A stretch of DNA of 17,325 nucleotides from Klebsiella pneumoniae (GTDB lineage Bacteria; Pseudomonadota; Gammaproteobacteria; Ga0077536): contig CAMCBY010000028.1 of assembly GCA_945873015.1 (NCBI GenBank), forward strand, positions 1 through 17,325, in the 5' to 3' direction. Shown one piece after another: positions 1 through 6,327 of this stretch (positions within the stretch are counted from its first letter, which is position 1; each line of letters opens with the position of its first letter). The notes under the pieces were generated by a model. The model had not been told where the DNA came from. It did no database searches and saw only the letters and a list, made by a program, of their open reading frames with translations. The position numbers and the translations under genes are program-made.

Positions 1-174
1 GATCGGCCACCAAAAGACACAATTGGCACGGGGTAGGTGCGCCCGAATAGCGGGAATTCCCCGCATTCCGGGCAAGGCATGATTGACGAGGCCGCCGCAC
101 CTTACGCGCGCTTTCGCCGGCGCACGCACCCCGGCACAATGGCGCCCCCTCATTTGCGCCGGAGCAACCCCGTC

Positions 175-810
175 ATGGCCCGCCACGCCGACTGGTATTT
201 CGACTTCATCTCGCCCTTCGCTTACCTGCAGTTCAAACACTTCTACAAACTGCCGCAGGATCTGGAAGTCACCTTGAAGCCGGTGTTGTTCGCCGGCCTG
301 CTCGGCCACTGGGAACACAAAGGCCCGGCCGAGATCCCGGCCAAACGGGTACAAACCTATCGTTACACTCACTGGCTGGCGAAAAAACTCGGCGTGCCAT
401 TCAAGACTCCACCGGGCCACCCCTTCAACCCGCTGCGGGTGCTGCGCCTAGCCTGTGCGCTGGACGGTGACCATGCGGTGGTCGAGGCGGTATTCAATTT
501 CATCTGGGGCACGGGTGGCGACGTCAATGACGACGCCGCGCTGGCCAGACTCGCGGCACGTTTCGGCGTGACCGATCTCGGCGCAACCATCGCCGAAGAT
601 AAAGTGAAAGAGCGCTTACGCGCCAATACCGAAGCGGCGATTAAACGCGGCGTATACGGCGTGCCGACCTTCGCCGTGGACGACGAATTGTTCTGGGGTT
701 TCGATGCGACCGATATGCTGCTCGACTATCTGGCCGATCCGGCCATGATGCAGAGTGCGGAGATGCAGCGCCTCGCACAATTGCCGATGGCCGCGTCAAG
801 AAAAGCCTAG
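175..810 (+). CDS. 2-hydroxychromene-2-carboxylate isomerase family protein (DsbA/GST-kappa fold)
   Basis: Encodes 211 residues. The family (NahD-like, thioredoxin fold with helical insertion) isomerises 2-hydroxychromene-2-carboxylate in naphthalene-type aromatic degradation using glutathione, and is cytoplasmic. The N-terminus reads WYFDFISPFAYL, in which Ser13 sits where the catalytic or glutathione-activating serine lies in this family. Near the C-terminus GVYGVPTF (about 159-166) carries the cis-proline loop typical of DsbA/kappa proteins. I chose ATG 175 because GGAG at 161-164 lies 10 bases upstream and family similarity starts here; the reading frame is open back to 37 but those 46 residues look like noise. 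No other naphthalene-pathway genes are adjacent, so the natural substrate is unknown and a general GST-kappa-like role is possible. Its 3' end faces ypfJ across REP hairpins. Confidence 0.9.
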   Translation: MARHADWYFDFISPFAYLQFKHFYKLPQDLEVTLKPVLFAGLLGHWEHKGPAEIPAKRVQTYRYTHWLAKKLGVPFKTPPGHPFNPLRVLRLACALDGDHAVVEAVFNFIWGTGGDVNDDAALARLAARFGVTDLGATIAEDKVKERLRANTEAAIKRGVYGVPTFAVDDELFWGFDATDMLLDYLADPAMMQSAEMQRLAQLPMAASRKA

Positions 811-812
811 CC

Positions 813-840
813 CTGCAGGTGCGAATTCATTCGCATCTGC
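813..840 (+). repeat. REP-type hairpin, family 1 (copy a)
   Basis: Starts three bases after the isomerase stop codon. The inverted repeat GCAGGTGCGAAT (815-826) / ATTCGCATCTGC (829-840) pairs over 12 bp with one G-T wobble and a TC loop. The core TGCGAATTCATTCGCA also occurs at 13709-13724, with a one-base loop variant on the opposite strand at 13761-13788. It could act as an mRNA 3' end stabiliser or terminator for the isomerase gene. Confidence 0.75.
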
Positions 841-862
841 ATAAAGACCTCATTCGTTTCTC

Positions 863-886
863 TGTGGGTCCGACTTCAGTCGGACA
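863..886 (+). repeat. REP-type hairpin, family 2 (copy a)
   Basis: A TGTGG head precedes a hairpin with 8-bp stem GTCCGACT / AGTCGGAC (868-885) and TC loop. It forms an inverted pair with the copy at 923-946. The GTGG tetranucleotide next to a stem-loop matches the GTRG head typical of gammaproteobacterial REPs mobilised by RAYT transposases (family knowledge). No RAYT gene lies in this window. Confidence 0.75.
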
Positions 887-922
887 TTACAAGACGCATT
901 GTCAGCTTAGGTGTGGGCACAG

Positions 923-946
923 TGTCAGGCTGAAGCCTGACCCACA
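923..946 (-). repeat. REP-type hairpin, family 2 (copy b, inverted)
   Basis: Read on the minus strand it starts TGTGGGTC like the copy at 863-886. Its stem is GTCAGGCT / AGCCTGAC with the same TC loop (GA on the plus strand, 924-941). Two stem positions differ from copy a and both are compensated on the other arm, so the pairing is preserved. The pair 863-946 forms a BIME-like unit in the gap between two convergent genes. Confidence 0.75.
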
Positions 947-970
947 GTTCATAAGACGGTGACCAGGCAC

Positions 971-1840
971 CTACAGGTCGCGCGTCTTGAATGTATCGCA
1001 GGTTTTGACGCTGCCGCCCTCGTAGCCGGTCTTGAACCAGCGCACACGCTGCGCCGAGCTGCCGTGGGTGAATGAATCAGGCACCACCACACCGCGCGAT
1101 TGTTTCTGCAGCATGTCGTCGCCAATCGCGTTGGCAGCGCGCAGCGCTTCGTCGATGTCTTCCGGATCGAGAAATGGTTTGACGCGATTGGCGTGCTGCG
1201 CCCATACCCCGGCAAAACAATCGGCCTGCAGTTCAACGCGCACCGACACTTTGTTGTAGTCCACTTCACTCAAGCGTTGGCGCAGGCGTTGGGTCTGCTC
1301 GCTGACGCCGAGCAGATTCTGCACGTGATGACCTATCTCATGGGCGATGACATAGGCGCGCGCAAAATCACCGCCGGCGCGAAAGCGCTCGGCCATTTCA
1401 TCAAAAAAACCCATATCGAGATAAACGCGGCTGTCGGCCGGGCAATAGAACGGCCCCATCGCAGCCTGGCCAGTGCCACAGGCGGTCGCGGTCTGGCCAC
1501 GGAACAGCACTAGGCGTGGCTGCACATAGGTACCGCCCATCTGCGTAAAAATGGCATCCCAGCTGGTCTCGGTCTTGCGCAGGACCTTCGCCATCTCGGA
1601 TTTCATCGCGGCTTGCGGATCGTTTGCCGGGTCGACAGGTCGCGCCTGTTCGACGCTGCCCCCTTGGGAATTCTGGAAGGTCTCGGCCACCCCGAGCAGG
1701 GTACGTGGATCGATGCCCGTGAAATAACTCACCACCAACGCAATCGCGATGGTGCCGATGCCGATACCGCCGGCGCGCCGCCCGCCGCCGCCGCGTCGGT
1801 CTTCAACGTTATGGCTTTCGTTTTCGTCTTCGAGGCGCAT
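971..1840 (-). CDS. ypfJ: YpfJ-family putative neutral zinc metallopeptidase, membrane anchored
   Basis: 289 residues, the usual length of the YpfJ/Zn_peptidase family (PF04228). A charged, glycine-rich N-terminus (EDRRGGGGRRAGG, 13-25) is followed by one membrane segment (about 26-41), so the protease domain probably faces the periplasm. HEIGHH at 167-172 supplies the HExxH zinc motif (His167, Glu168, His171), and ELQADC at 203-208 gives the likely third ligand Glu203. FYCPADSRVYLD (131-142) and GSSAQRVRWFKTGYEGG (260-276) are further family hallmarks. AGGGGA sits about 8 bases before ATG 1840. The gene follows the methyltransferase gene by 61 bases on the same strand and is probably cotranscribed, with a strong palindrome between them. 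Substrate is unknown for the family. Confidence 0.95.
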   Translation of the reverse strand: MRLEDENESHNVEDRRGGGGRRAGGIGIGTIAIALVVSYFTGIDPRTLLGVAETFQNSQGGSVEQARPVDPANDPQAAMKSEMAKVLRKTETSWDAIFTQMGGTYVQPRLVLFRGQTATACGTGQAAMGPFYCPADSRVYLDMGFFDEMAERFRAGGDFARAYVIAHEIGHHVQNLLGVSEQTQRLRQRLSEVDYNKVSVRVELQADCFAGVWAQHANRVKPFLDPEDIDEALRAANAIGDDMLQKQSRGVVVPDSFTHGSSAQRVRWFKTGYEGGSVKTCDTFKTRDL

Positions 1841-1864
1841 CTATCAATCCCCTGCATCCAGCGT

Positions 1865-1890
1865 CGCCGAGTGCCACGTGGCACTCGGCG
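1865..1890. repeat. Perfect 26-base palindrome upstream of ypfJ
   Basis: Two 13-base arms, CGCCGAGTGCCAC and its exact complement, abut with no spacer, centred on CCACGTGG. It lies between the methyltransferase stop (1902) and the ypfJ start (1840), 24 bases before that start. There is no T-run on either side, so it is a poor intrinsic terminator. It may be an mRNA processing or stability hairpin that sets the ratio of the two proteins, or a dimeric operator. Confidence 0.7.
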
Positions 1891-1901
1891 GTTGCACTCG
1901 C

Positions 1902-2723
1902 TTATTTCGCCGGCTTGCGGAAGCGCAAGGTCATGCGGTCACTTTCACCGATGGCCTGATACTTGGCCTTGTCTTTGTCACCGTCGGCATAACTCGGCGG
2001 CAGCGCCCACACACCTTTGCCATGGTCCTTGGTGTCTTTGGCATTGGCGTTGACTTCGCTCTTCTCCTCCAGCACGAAACCGGCCTTGGTCGCGGCGTCG
2101 ATCACCAGCTGCTCATCGGTATAACCGGAGTCCAGCGACTGGGCGCGGGTCGTGCCGGGTTTGGCACGATGTTCCACCACACCAAAAACACCACCGGGTT
2201 TGAGCGCGGTAAAGGCGCCCTTGAACACCGCCACTTCGCCTTCCTCGGCCAACCAGTTATGCACATTGCGGAAGGTAATCACCGCGTCGGCGCTGCCGGC
2301 CGGTGCGATATCAACCTGCTGGGGTGGCTGAAAGGGCGTCAACTGCACGCGGTCATAGACGGCCGGTGCGGTGGCCAGTTTGGCGGTGAAGGCAGCGATG
2401 GACTTCTTGCCGTATGCGCTGCTGGTGTCCTGCGGGAAATGTGCGGCATAGAGCTTGCCTTTCTCGCGCAGGTAGGGCGCCAGGATCTCGGTATACCAGC
2501 CACCGCCAGGCATGATCTCGACCACCGTCATGTCGGGTTTGATACCGAAAAAGGCCAGGGTCTCGGCAGGATGACGGTGCGCGTCGCGGGCCCGGTTTTC
2601 GGCACTGCGTTGAGCACCGGCCAGCGCCGCGTCGAGTGCGGCATCCGCCGAGACGCTGTGCACTGCTGAGAACAGGCTGCAGGCGACGGCCAGCATCGCA
2701 TATCGTTTGAATGACAATCCCAT
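1902..2723 (-). CDS. Predicted class I SAM-dependent methyltransferase with signal peptide (COG4798-like)
   Basis: 273 residues. A Sec signal peptide is evident: KR at 6-7, a hydrophobic stretch to about residue 22 and likely cleavage after VSA (about 26). A Rossmann methyltransferase core follows, with motif I VVEIMPGGGWYTEIL at 67-81, post-I region LYAAHFP at 91-97, DAVITFRNVHNW (motif IV region) at 146-157 and LKPGGVFGVVEH (motif VI region) at 174-185. I chose ATG 2723 because AGGAGAGG lies just upstream and the signal peptide starts there; the frame is open further upstream. The exported location is puzzling because SAM is cytoplasmic, yet signal-bearing members are usual in this family. 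The substrate is unknown. Probably leads a two-gene operon with ypfJ, and is divergent from the SDR gene at 2982. Confidence 0.85.
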   Translation of the reverse strand: MGLSFKRYAMLAVACSLFSAVHSVSADAALDAALAGAQRSAENRARDAHRHPAETLAFFGIKPDMTVVEIMPGGGWYTEILAPYLREKGKLYAAHFPQDTSSAYGKKSIAAFTAKLATAPAVYDRVQLTPFQPPQQVDIAPAGSADAVITFRNVHNWLAEEGEVAVFKGAFTALKPGGVFGVVEHRAKPGTTRAQSLDSGYTDEQLVIDAATKAGFVLEEKSEVNANAKDTKDHGKGVWALPPSYADGDKDKAKYQAIGESDRMTLRFRKPAK

Positions 2724-2856
2724 GGTTTTCCTCTCCTCGTTATTTTGTTCGGCAATCATCGCATGGACGCGGCACACCTCGCCCATCCCGCGCCCTCTCG
2801 GGCCGCAGACCCGACTTCGGACCAGTGCCGACGGCGAGGGTTCGGGTCGCCCTGGC

Positions 2857-2899
2857 GCCGGCTACACAAACGGGGCGTTTGTGCGCGCCGGCTTTTCCT
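2857..2899 (+). terminator. Terminator- or attenuator-like hairpin in the leader of the SDR gene
   Basis: Outer stem GCCGGC (2857-2862) pairs with GCCGGC (2887-2892). Inner stem CACAAACG (2865-2872) pairs with CGTTTGTG (2876-2883) around a GGG loop, with a small internal loop between the stems. The hairpin is followed at once by TTTTCCTTT. This is a plausible intrinsic terminator on the plus strand, but the only plus-strand gene it could serve is the SDR starting 82 bases downstream, so it may be a leader attenuator. Any plus-strand transcript from upstream would be antisense to the methyltransferase gene. Confidence 0.55.
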
Positions 2900-2981
2900 T
2901 TATCTTGCCGCCCTCGCCGGTCGCGCAGCGCGTCGGCCCGATAATTGCCACTTAAGCCATCAACGGGGAGTCTCGCCAGCC

Positions 2982-3764
2982 ATGACCAGTTCGCTATTTG
3001 ATTTGACCGGCAAGGTTGCGCTGGTGACCGGCTCGACCAAGGGCATCGGCCGCGCCATCGCCTGTGAACTCGCCCGCCACGGCGCGCGGGTAGTGATCTC
3101 GAGCCGCAAGGCTGACGCCTGCCAGGAAGTGACCGATGCCATCAATGCCGAGACCGCCGGCCAGGCCGGCGGCGCAGTGTCTATCCCGGCCAACATCAGC
3201 CACAAGGCCGAACTCGAACGTCTGGTCGCGCAAACCCGCGCCGAGCTCGGGCCCATCGATGTGCTGGTATGTAACGCGGCGGTCAATCCACACTACGGGC
3301 CGATGAGTGGCCTGCCGGATTCGGCGTTTGAGAAAATCCTTGGCGTCAACATCATGTCCAACCACTGGTTGGCGCAACTGGTGCTGCCGGAGATGATTGC
3401 GCGAGGTGATGGTTCGATCATCATCGTCTCGTCCATCGGTGGCCTGAAGGGATCGCCGGTGCTGGGGGCATATTGCATTTCCAAGGCGGCCGACCTGCAA
3501 CTGGTGCGTAACCTCGCGGTTGAGAACGGCCCGCACAATATTCGCGTCAATGCCATTTCGCCCGGCCTCATCAAGACCGACTTCGCACGTGCACTGTGGG
3601 AAGACCCCGACACCCTGGCGCGGCGCGTGCAGTTTGATCCGCTGCGGCGCATCGGCGAGCCGGAAGAAGTGGCCGGCATCGCTGTGTTTCTGGCATCACG
3701 CGCCGGCGCCTTCACCACCGGACAGAATTTTGTCATCGACGGCGGCGCAACCATCGGTTCATGA
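2982..3764 (+). CDS. SDR family NAD(P)-dependent oxidoreductase (classical, DHRS4-like)
   Basis: 260 residues, a typical classical SDR. TGSTKGIG at 16-23 is the glycine-rich dinucleotide-binding motif, CNAA at 97-100 the NAG-type motif, and Asn123, Ser151, Tyr164 and Lys168 (in YCISK) form the catalytic tetrad. SPGLIKTDFA (193-202) and the C-terminal TGQNFVIDGGATIGS are standard. It would interconvert an alcohol or 3-hydroxyacyl group and a ketone in the cytoplasm. Start ATG 2982 has GGGGAG 11 bases upstream and begins the family homology. The MaoC hydratase gene follows after 66 bases on the same strand. A 3-hydroxyacyl dehydrogenase acting in sequence with the hydratase is a natural inference but is not shown by the sequence. 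Confidence 0.92.
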   Translation: MTSSLFDLTGKVALVTGSTKGIGRAIACELARHGARVVISSRKADACQEVTDAINAETAGQAGGAVSIPANISHKAELERLVAQTRAELGPIDVLVCNAAVNPHYGPMSGLPDSAFEKILGVNIMSNHWLAQLVLPEMIARGDGSIIIVSSIGGLKGSPVLGAYCISKAADLQLVRNLAVENGPHNIRVNAISPGLIKTDFARALWEDPDTLARRVQFDPLRRIGEPEEVAGIAVFLASRAGAFTTGQNFVIDGGATIGS

Positions 3765-3830
3765 GCTAACCGATACGCCCGCGTCTCTATTCATCAACCT
3801 GATTACGAACAGTACAAGAGGCAGCTCGCC

Positions 3831-4289
3831 ATGCGCGTTATTGAATATCCGAACGACATGAAAGACCTGGTCGGCCAGGAGATCGGTGCATCCGATTGGG
3901 TGACGGTCGATCAGACCATGATCAACAAATTCGCCGAGGCGACCGGCGATCACCAGTGGATTCATGTCGATGTCGAACGGGCCAAGGCCGAAATGCCGGG
4001 CGGCAAGACCATCGCCCACGGCTTTTTGACCTTGTCGCTGGTGCCGCGTCTGGGTGCCGCCATCTGGACCATCACCCATCGCAGCCGTGGTCTCAACTAT
4101 GGCTTGAACAAGCTACGGTTCACCGCGCCGGTGCCGGTCGATTCACGCGTGCGTCTGCGTCAGAAACTGCTGGCAGCGGACGACGTCAAGGACAACGGCA
4201 TTCGTCTGACCTTCGAGAACACCATCGACATCGAAGGCCGTGACCAGCCGGCGCTGGTGGCGGAAGGTCTGAGTATCGTATTCCCTTAA
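3831..4289 (+). CDS. MaoC-family (R)-specific enoyl-CoA hydratase-like dehydratase
   Basis: 152 residues, a single hot-dog domain like the Rv0130/HtdZ-type hydratases. The hydratase 2 active site is intact: TGDHQWIHVD at 38-47 gives catalytic Asp40 and His45 (D-x4-H), and GGKTIAHGFLTLSL at 57-70 forms the rest of the pocket. The family hydrates trans-2-enoyl-CoA to (R)-3-hydroxyacyl-CoA in the cytoplasm, in fatty acid, PHA or sterol side-chain metabolism. AGAGGCAG about 8 bases upstream supports ATG 3831. It lies 66 bases behind the SDR gene and is probably cotranscribed, which would pair hydration with oxidation of the same acyl-CoA. Its substrate chain length cannot be read from the sequence. 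Confidence 0.92.
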   Translation: MRVIEYPNDMKDLVGQEIGASDWVTVDQTMINKFAEATGDHQWIHVDVERAKAEMPGGKTIAHGFLTLSLVPRLGAAIWTITHRSRGLNYGLNKLRFTAPVPVDSRVRLRQKLLAADDVKDNGIRLTFENTIDIEGRDQPALVAEGLSIVFP

Positions 4290-4298
4290 GTGCGCTGC

Positions 4299-4327
4299 TG
4301 AGCTGTCGTCGGCATGACGACGGCTCA
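4299..4327. terminator. Hairpin between convergent maoC-like and SDR genes
   Basis: TGAGCTGTCGTC (4299-4310) pairs with GACGACGGCTCA (4316-4327) over 12 bp with one G-T wobble and a 5-base loop. It sits 10 bases after the hydratase stop and 20 bases beyond the stop of the converging SDR gene. No T-run follows directly; a TTTTGTT lies about 14 bases further on the plus strand. Probably a two-way transcript end. Confidence 0.45.
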
Positions 4328-4346
4328 CTGCCGCCGCGTGTTTTGT

Positions 4347-5090
4347 TCAGGCCGGCACGCGGCTGCCATCCCAGGCGAATACGCCGCCGCTGTCGTCGTC
4401 TTGCAAACCGTCCAGCACCTTGAGCAAACACAGCGCGGACTGCGCGGGCGTGAACAATTGTTGTTCGGGCACCGCGCTTTGAAACGGTTTCGACAGCGCC
4501 GTATCCACCGTGCCCGGGTGCAGGCCCACGCATAGCGCCGCAGGCGCGCGGCGTGTCAGCTCGAGGGCCAGGGTCTTGAGCAACATGTTCAAGGCGGCTT
4601 TCGACGCGCGATAGCCATACCAGCCACCGCGCCGATTGTCTTCGATGCTGCCGACCCGTGCCGACAGCGCGGCGAATATTGCCCGCCCGTGGCGCGGCAA
4701 CAGCGGCAATAAGTGTTTGGCGAGCAGCGCCGGGCCGATGCTGTTGACCGCAAACAGTGTGGCCAGGGTGGTGGCGTCCAGCGCGCGCCAGGATTTTTCC
4801 GGCGCGATGCCCGCAACGTTACTCAACAATCCGCTCGCGACCACCACCAGGCGTAACTCGCCCGCCGCACGCACGACTTCCGCCAGCGCTGCGATACTCG
4901 TTTCATCGGTCACGTCGACATGCGCGACCAGGCGCCGCCCGCCGGCATGCGGTGCATGGCGGTGGCCCGTCACGATCACCGTGCCGACTGCGCTGTGAGT
5001 CTCAAGTGCCGCGGCGACCGCCGCGCCGATGCCGCCGCTCGCGCCGACCACCAGCGCCACCGAGGACGAGGTCAAAAAATCCAGCATCAC
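4347..5090 (-). CDS. SDR family oxidoreductase (second, C-factor-like)
   Basis: 247 residues from GTG 5090, or 246 from ATG 5087. VGASGGIG (15-22) is the cofactor glycine motif. Asn116, Ser143 (in ALSARVG), Tyr160 and Lys164 (in YGYRASK) complete the active site. PGTVDT at 192-197 is the usual loop. The glycine motif and overall pattern resemble CsgA/C-factor-type SDRs, whose substrates are mostly undefined. The gene starts only 1 base (GTG) or 4 bases (ATG) after the stop of the PNPOx-fold gene, which points to translational coupling, and no strong ribosome site of its own is visible. It is not closely similar to the SDR at 2982. Confidence 0.88.
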   Translation of the reverse strand: MMLDFLTSSSVALVVGASGGIGAAVAAALETHSAVGTVIVTGHRHAPHAGGRRLVAHVDVTDETSIAALAEVVRAAGELRLVVVASGLLSNVAGIAPEKSWRALDATTLATLFAVNSIGPALLAKHLLPLLPRHGRAIFAALSARVGSIEDNRRGGWYGYRASKAALNMLLKTLALELTRRAPAALCVGLHPGTVDTALSKPFQSAVPEQQLFTPAQSALCLLKVLDGLQDDDSGGVFAWDGSRVPA

Positions 5091-5091
5091 G

Positions 5092-5520
5092 TCAGCTCGC
5101 CGTGCGCGGCAGGCTGCTGTGCATGCGCGCAGTAAAATCCCAATCAGACTGCCACGACGGCACTATCTCAATCGCCACTTCACTCGCCGCGCGGCGCAAC
5201 AAGCGGCGCGCCAACGGCGTGTCGAGCTTGCCAAAATACCGCAGCAACAGTGCGCGCAGCATGGCCTCGCCCTGTTCGGCATGGCAGATGACGGCGCCGC
5301 GCCCGCGCAAACCACGATAGGGCATGTCATTGGTCGACAGGTCGTAAGCACAGCGCGCATCGGCACGCAGTGCACGCACCAACAACGAATCGTGCTGCGA
5401 TGCGCACCAGTAATGGCCGTCGCGTGCCATGAACCAGAGCGGCACGATCAGAAGTCCGTGTGGGGCTTGAACCGCCACGCGTAATGGAATGGTGAGTTCG
5501 AGCAAAGAGGGATCCGACAT
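5092..5520 (-). CDS. Pyridoxamine 5'-phosphate oxidase-fold (flavin-binding split barrel) protein
   Basis: 142 residues. The pattern VPLWFMARDGHYWCASQHDS (26-45), then LRADARCAYDLSTNDMPYRGLRGRG (52-76), matches the split-barrel PNPOx-like family, in which a small beta barrel binds FMN, F420 or haem. Such proteins reduce or bind diverse substrates, and no specific substrate can be assigned. ATG 5520 is the first credible start, though no strong ribosome site is visible. An inverted repeat at 5527-5563 directly abuts the start and may control it. The stop nearly touches the downstream SDR gene, and the two are likely one operon. The redox partner idea is inference from the pairing only. Confidence 0.75.
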   Translation of the reverse strand: MSDPSLLELTIPLRVAVQAPHGLLIVPLWFMARDGHYWCASQHDSLLVRALRADARCAYDLSTNDMPYRGLRGRGAVICHAEQGEAMLRALLLRYFGKLDTPLARRLLRRAASEVAIEIVPSWQSDWDFTARMHSSLPRTAS

Positions 5521-5526
5521 GGGGCG

Positions 5527-5563
5527 TGGTGCACGACGATTGGAAAGCAGCCACTGTGCACCA
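5527..5563. repeat. Spaced inverted repeat at the PNPOx-fold gene start
   Basis: TGGTGCAC (5527-5534) and its exact complement GTGCACCA (5556-5563) are 21 bases apart, centre to centre 29 bases, near three helical turns. It lies 7 bases upstream of the start codon at 5520. It could be an operator for a dimeric or tetrameric repressor, or an RNA hairpin that masks the ribosome site. Confidence 0.4.
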
Positions 5564-5633
5564 GCCCACGCCGGCTGAGAAGCGGCACAACCGCCCTCCT
5601 CCGAGGCACGGCCGGTCGCGTTGCGGTGCCGGG

Positions 5634-6125
5634 CTACTTACGTGGATAGGCGGTCATGATTGCGGCGACCGGGCCGAATGCATCACCGTCGAAATAATCG
5701 ACCCAATAGACAATCTTGCCGTCCTTGACCTTGAACATCGCGGCGACCGGCACCGACAGGTGCAGTTGTCCGAAGTCAAACAGGTCACGCCGCTCGACCG
5801 CGACACCATCGCCGCCAGCGATCACATTGCCGATTTCGGTACGAAAAGTGAACGGCACCGTCAATGGATCTTTACGCAAAAACGGCCCCAGGAAAGCACG
5901 AATATTATCCAGGCCTTTGATCACCGGGTCGGCACCACTCAGCGACGGATGGTTGGCGTAATACACATCGCTCGCGAGAAACGACAACACCTTATCGATA
6001 TCGCCTGAGTGCCAGGCGGCGAAGAACTCGCGCACGAGTTTTGTCTCAGCAGAATCGGCGGCCTGCGCGTTGCCGAAACCGCACACACATAACAACAACA
6101 CAGCCAACAGCGTTTTGACTTTCAT
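5634..6125 (-). CDS. Limonene-1,2-epoxide hydrolase-like protein with signal peptide
   Basis: 163 residues. A Sec signal peptide (KVKTLLAVLLLCVCGFGNAQA, positions 2-22) is followed by a NTF2/SnoaL-like cone fold. Residues expected for a limonene-epoxide hydrolase active site are all visible: YxN at Tyr56/Asn58, RxD at Arg112/Asp114 (in VERRDLF), and Asp143 in YWVDYFD. In the Rhodococcus enzyme these correspond to Tyr53, Asn55, Arg99, Asp101 and Asp132. The enzyme type opens epoxides with water to diols. ATG 6125 is chosen over the longer frame because GGGGAG lies upstream and the signal peptide starts there. It lies 113 bases upstream of the PNPOx-fold gene on the same strand. A non-enzymatic SnoaL-like role cannot be excluded. 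Confidence 0.8.
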   Translation of the reverse strand: MKVKTLLAVLLLCVCGFGNAQAADSAETKLVREFFAAWHSGDIDKVLSFLASDVYYANHPSLSGADPVIKGLDNIRAFLGPFLRKDPLTVPFTFRTEIGNVIAGGDGVAVERRDLFDFGQLHLSVPVAAMFKVKDGKIVYWVDYFDGDAFGPVAAIMTAYPRK

Positions 6126-6267
6126 GACCTGGCTCCCCGAATTCTTGAAGTTTTTGATCCGCGATTTCCAATCTAGCACACCCCTCACCGCACCACTGGC
6201 GCCGGTGCGTGCATTTCAAACGAGGGCATGGGTGAAACCTTCGAAGTGAGGGCACGACGCTCAAGCC

Positions 6268-6300
6268 ATTGCGCATGCCTGCCGCTATGCGGATCGCAAT
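6268..6300 (+). promoter_or_regulatory. Hairpin in the chemoreceptor leader
   Basis: Outer arms ATTGCG (6268-6273) and CGCAAT (6295-6300) enclose an inner hairpin CCGC-TAT-GCGG (6282-6292), 27 bases before the chemoreceptor start. The divergent gap 6126-6327 otherwise shows no clear sigma-70, sigma-28 or sigma-54 promoter that I can support. A GAGGGCA direct repeat also occurs in it (about 6222 and 6248). Confidence 0.25.
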
Positions 6301-6327
6301 TGCCATACAGCGAGCATCTCGGGTCCC

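Noticed and set aside
33..41. GTAGGTGCG resembling the head of REP family 1
   Set aside because: Only nine bases match and no hairpin follows, so it cannot be called a REP copy.
37..174. N-terminal 46-codon extension of the isomerase
   Set aside because: Composition is unlike the protein, homology starts at the ATG at 175, and that ATG has a ribosome site. The inverted repeat GCGGG-AATTC-CCCGC (51-65) here is short and unsupported as a site.
1749..2669. 306-codon plus-strand open frame opposite ypfJ and the methyltransferase
   Set aside because: It crosses two well-supported minus-strand genes and their gap, with no family similarity or ribosome site.
2707..2980. Small plus-strand frames in the methyltransferase/SDR gap and a longer SDR start
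   Set aside because: No ribosome sites or family similarity; SDR homology begins at 2982.
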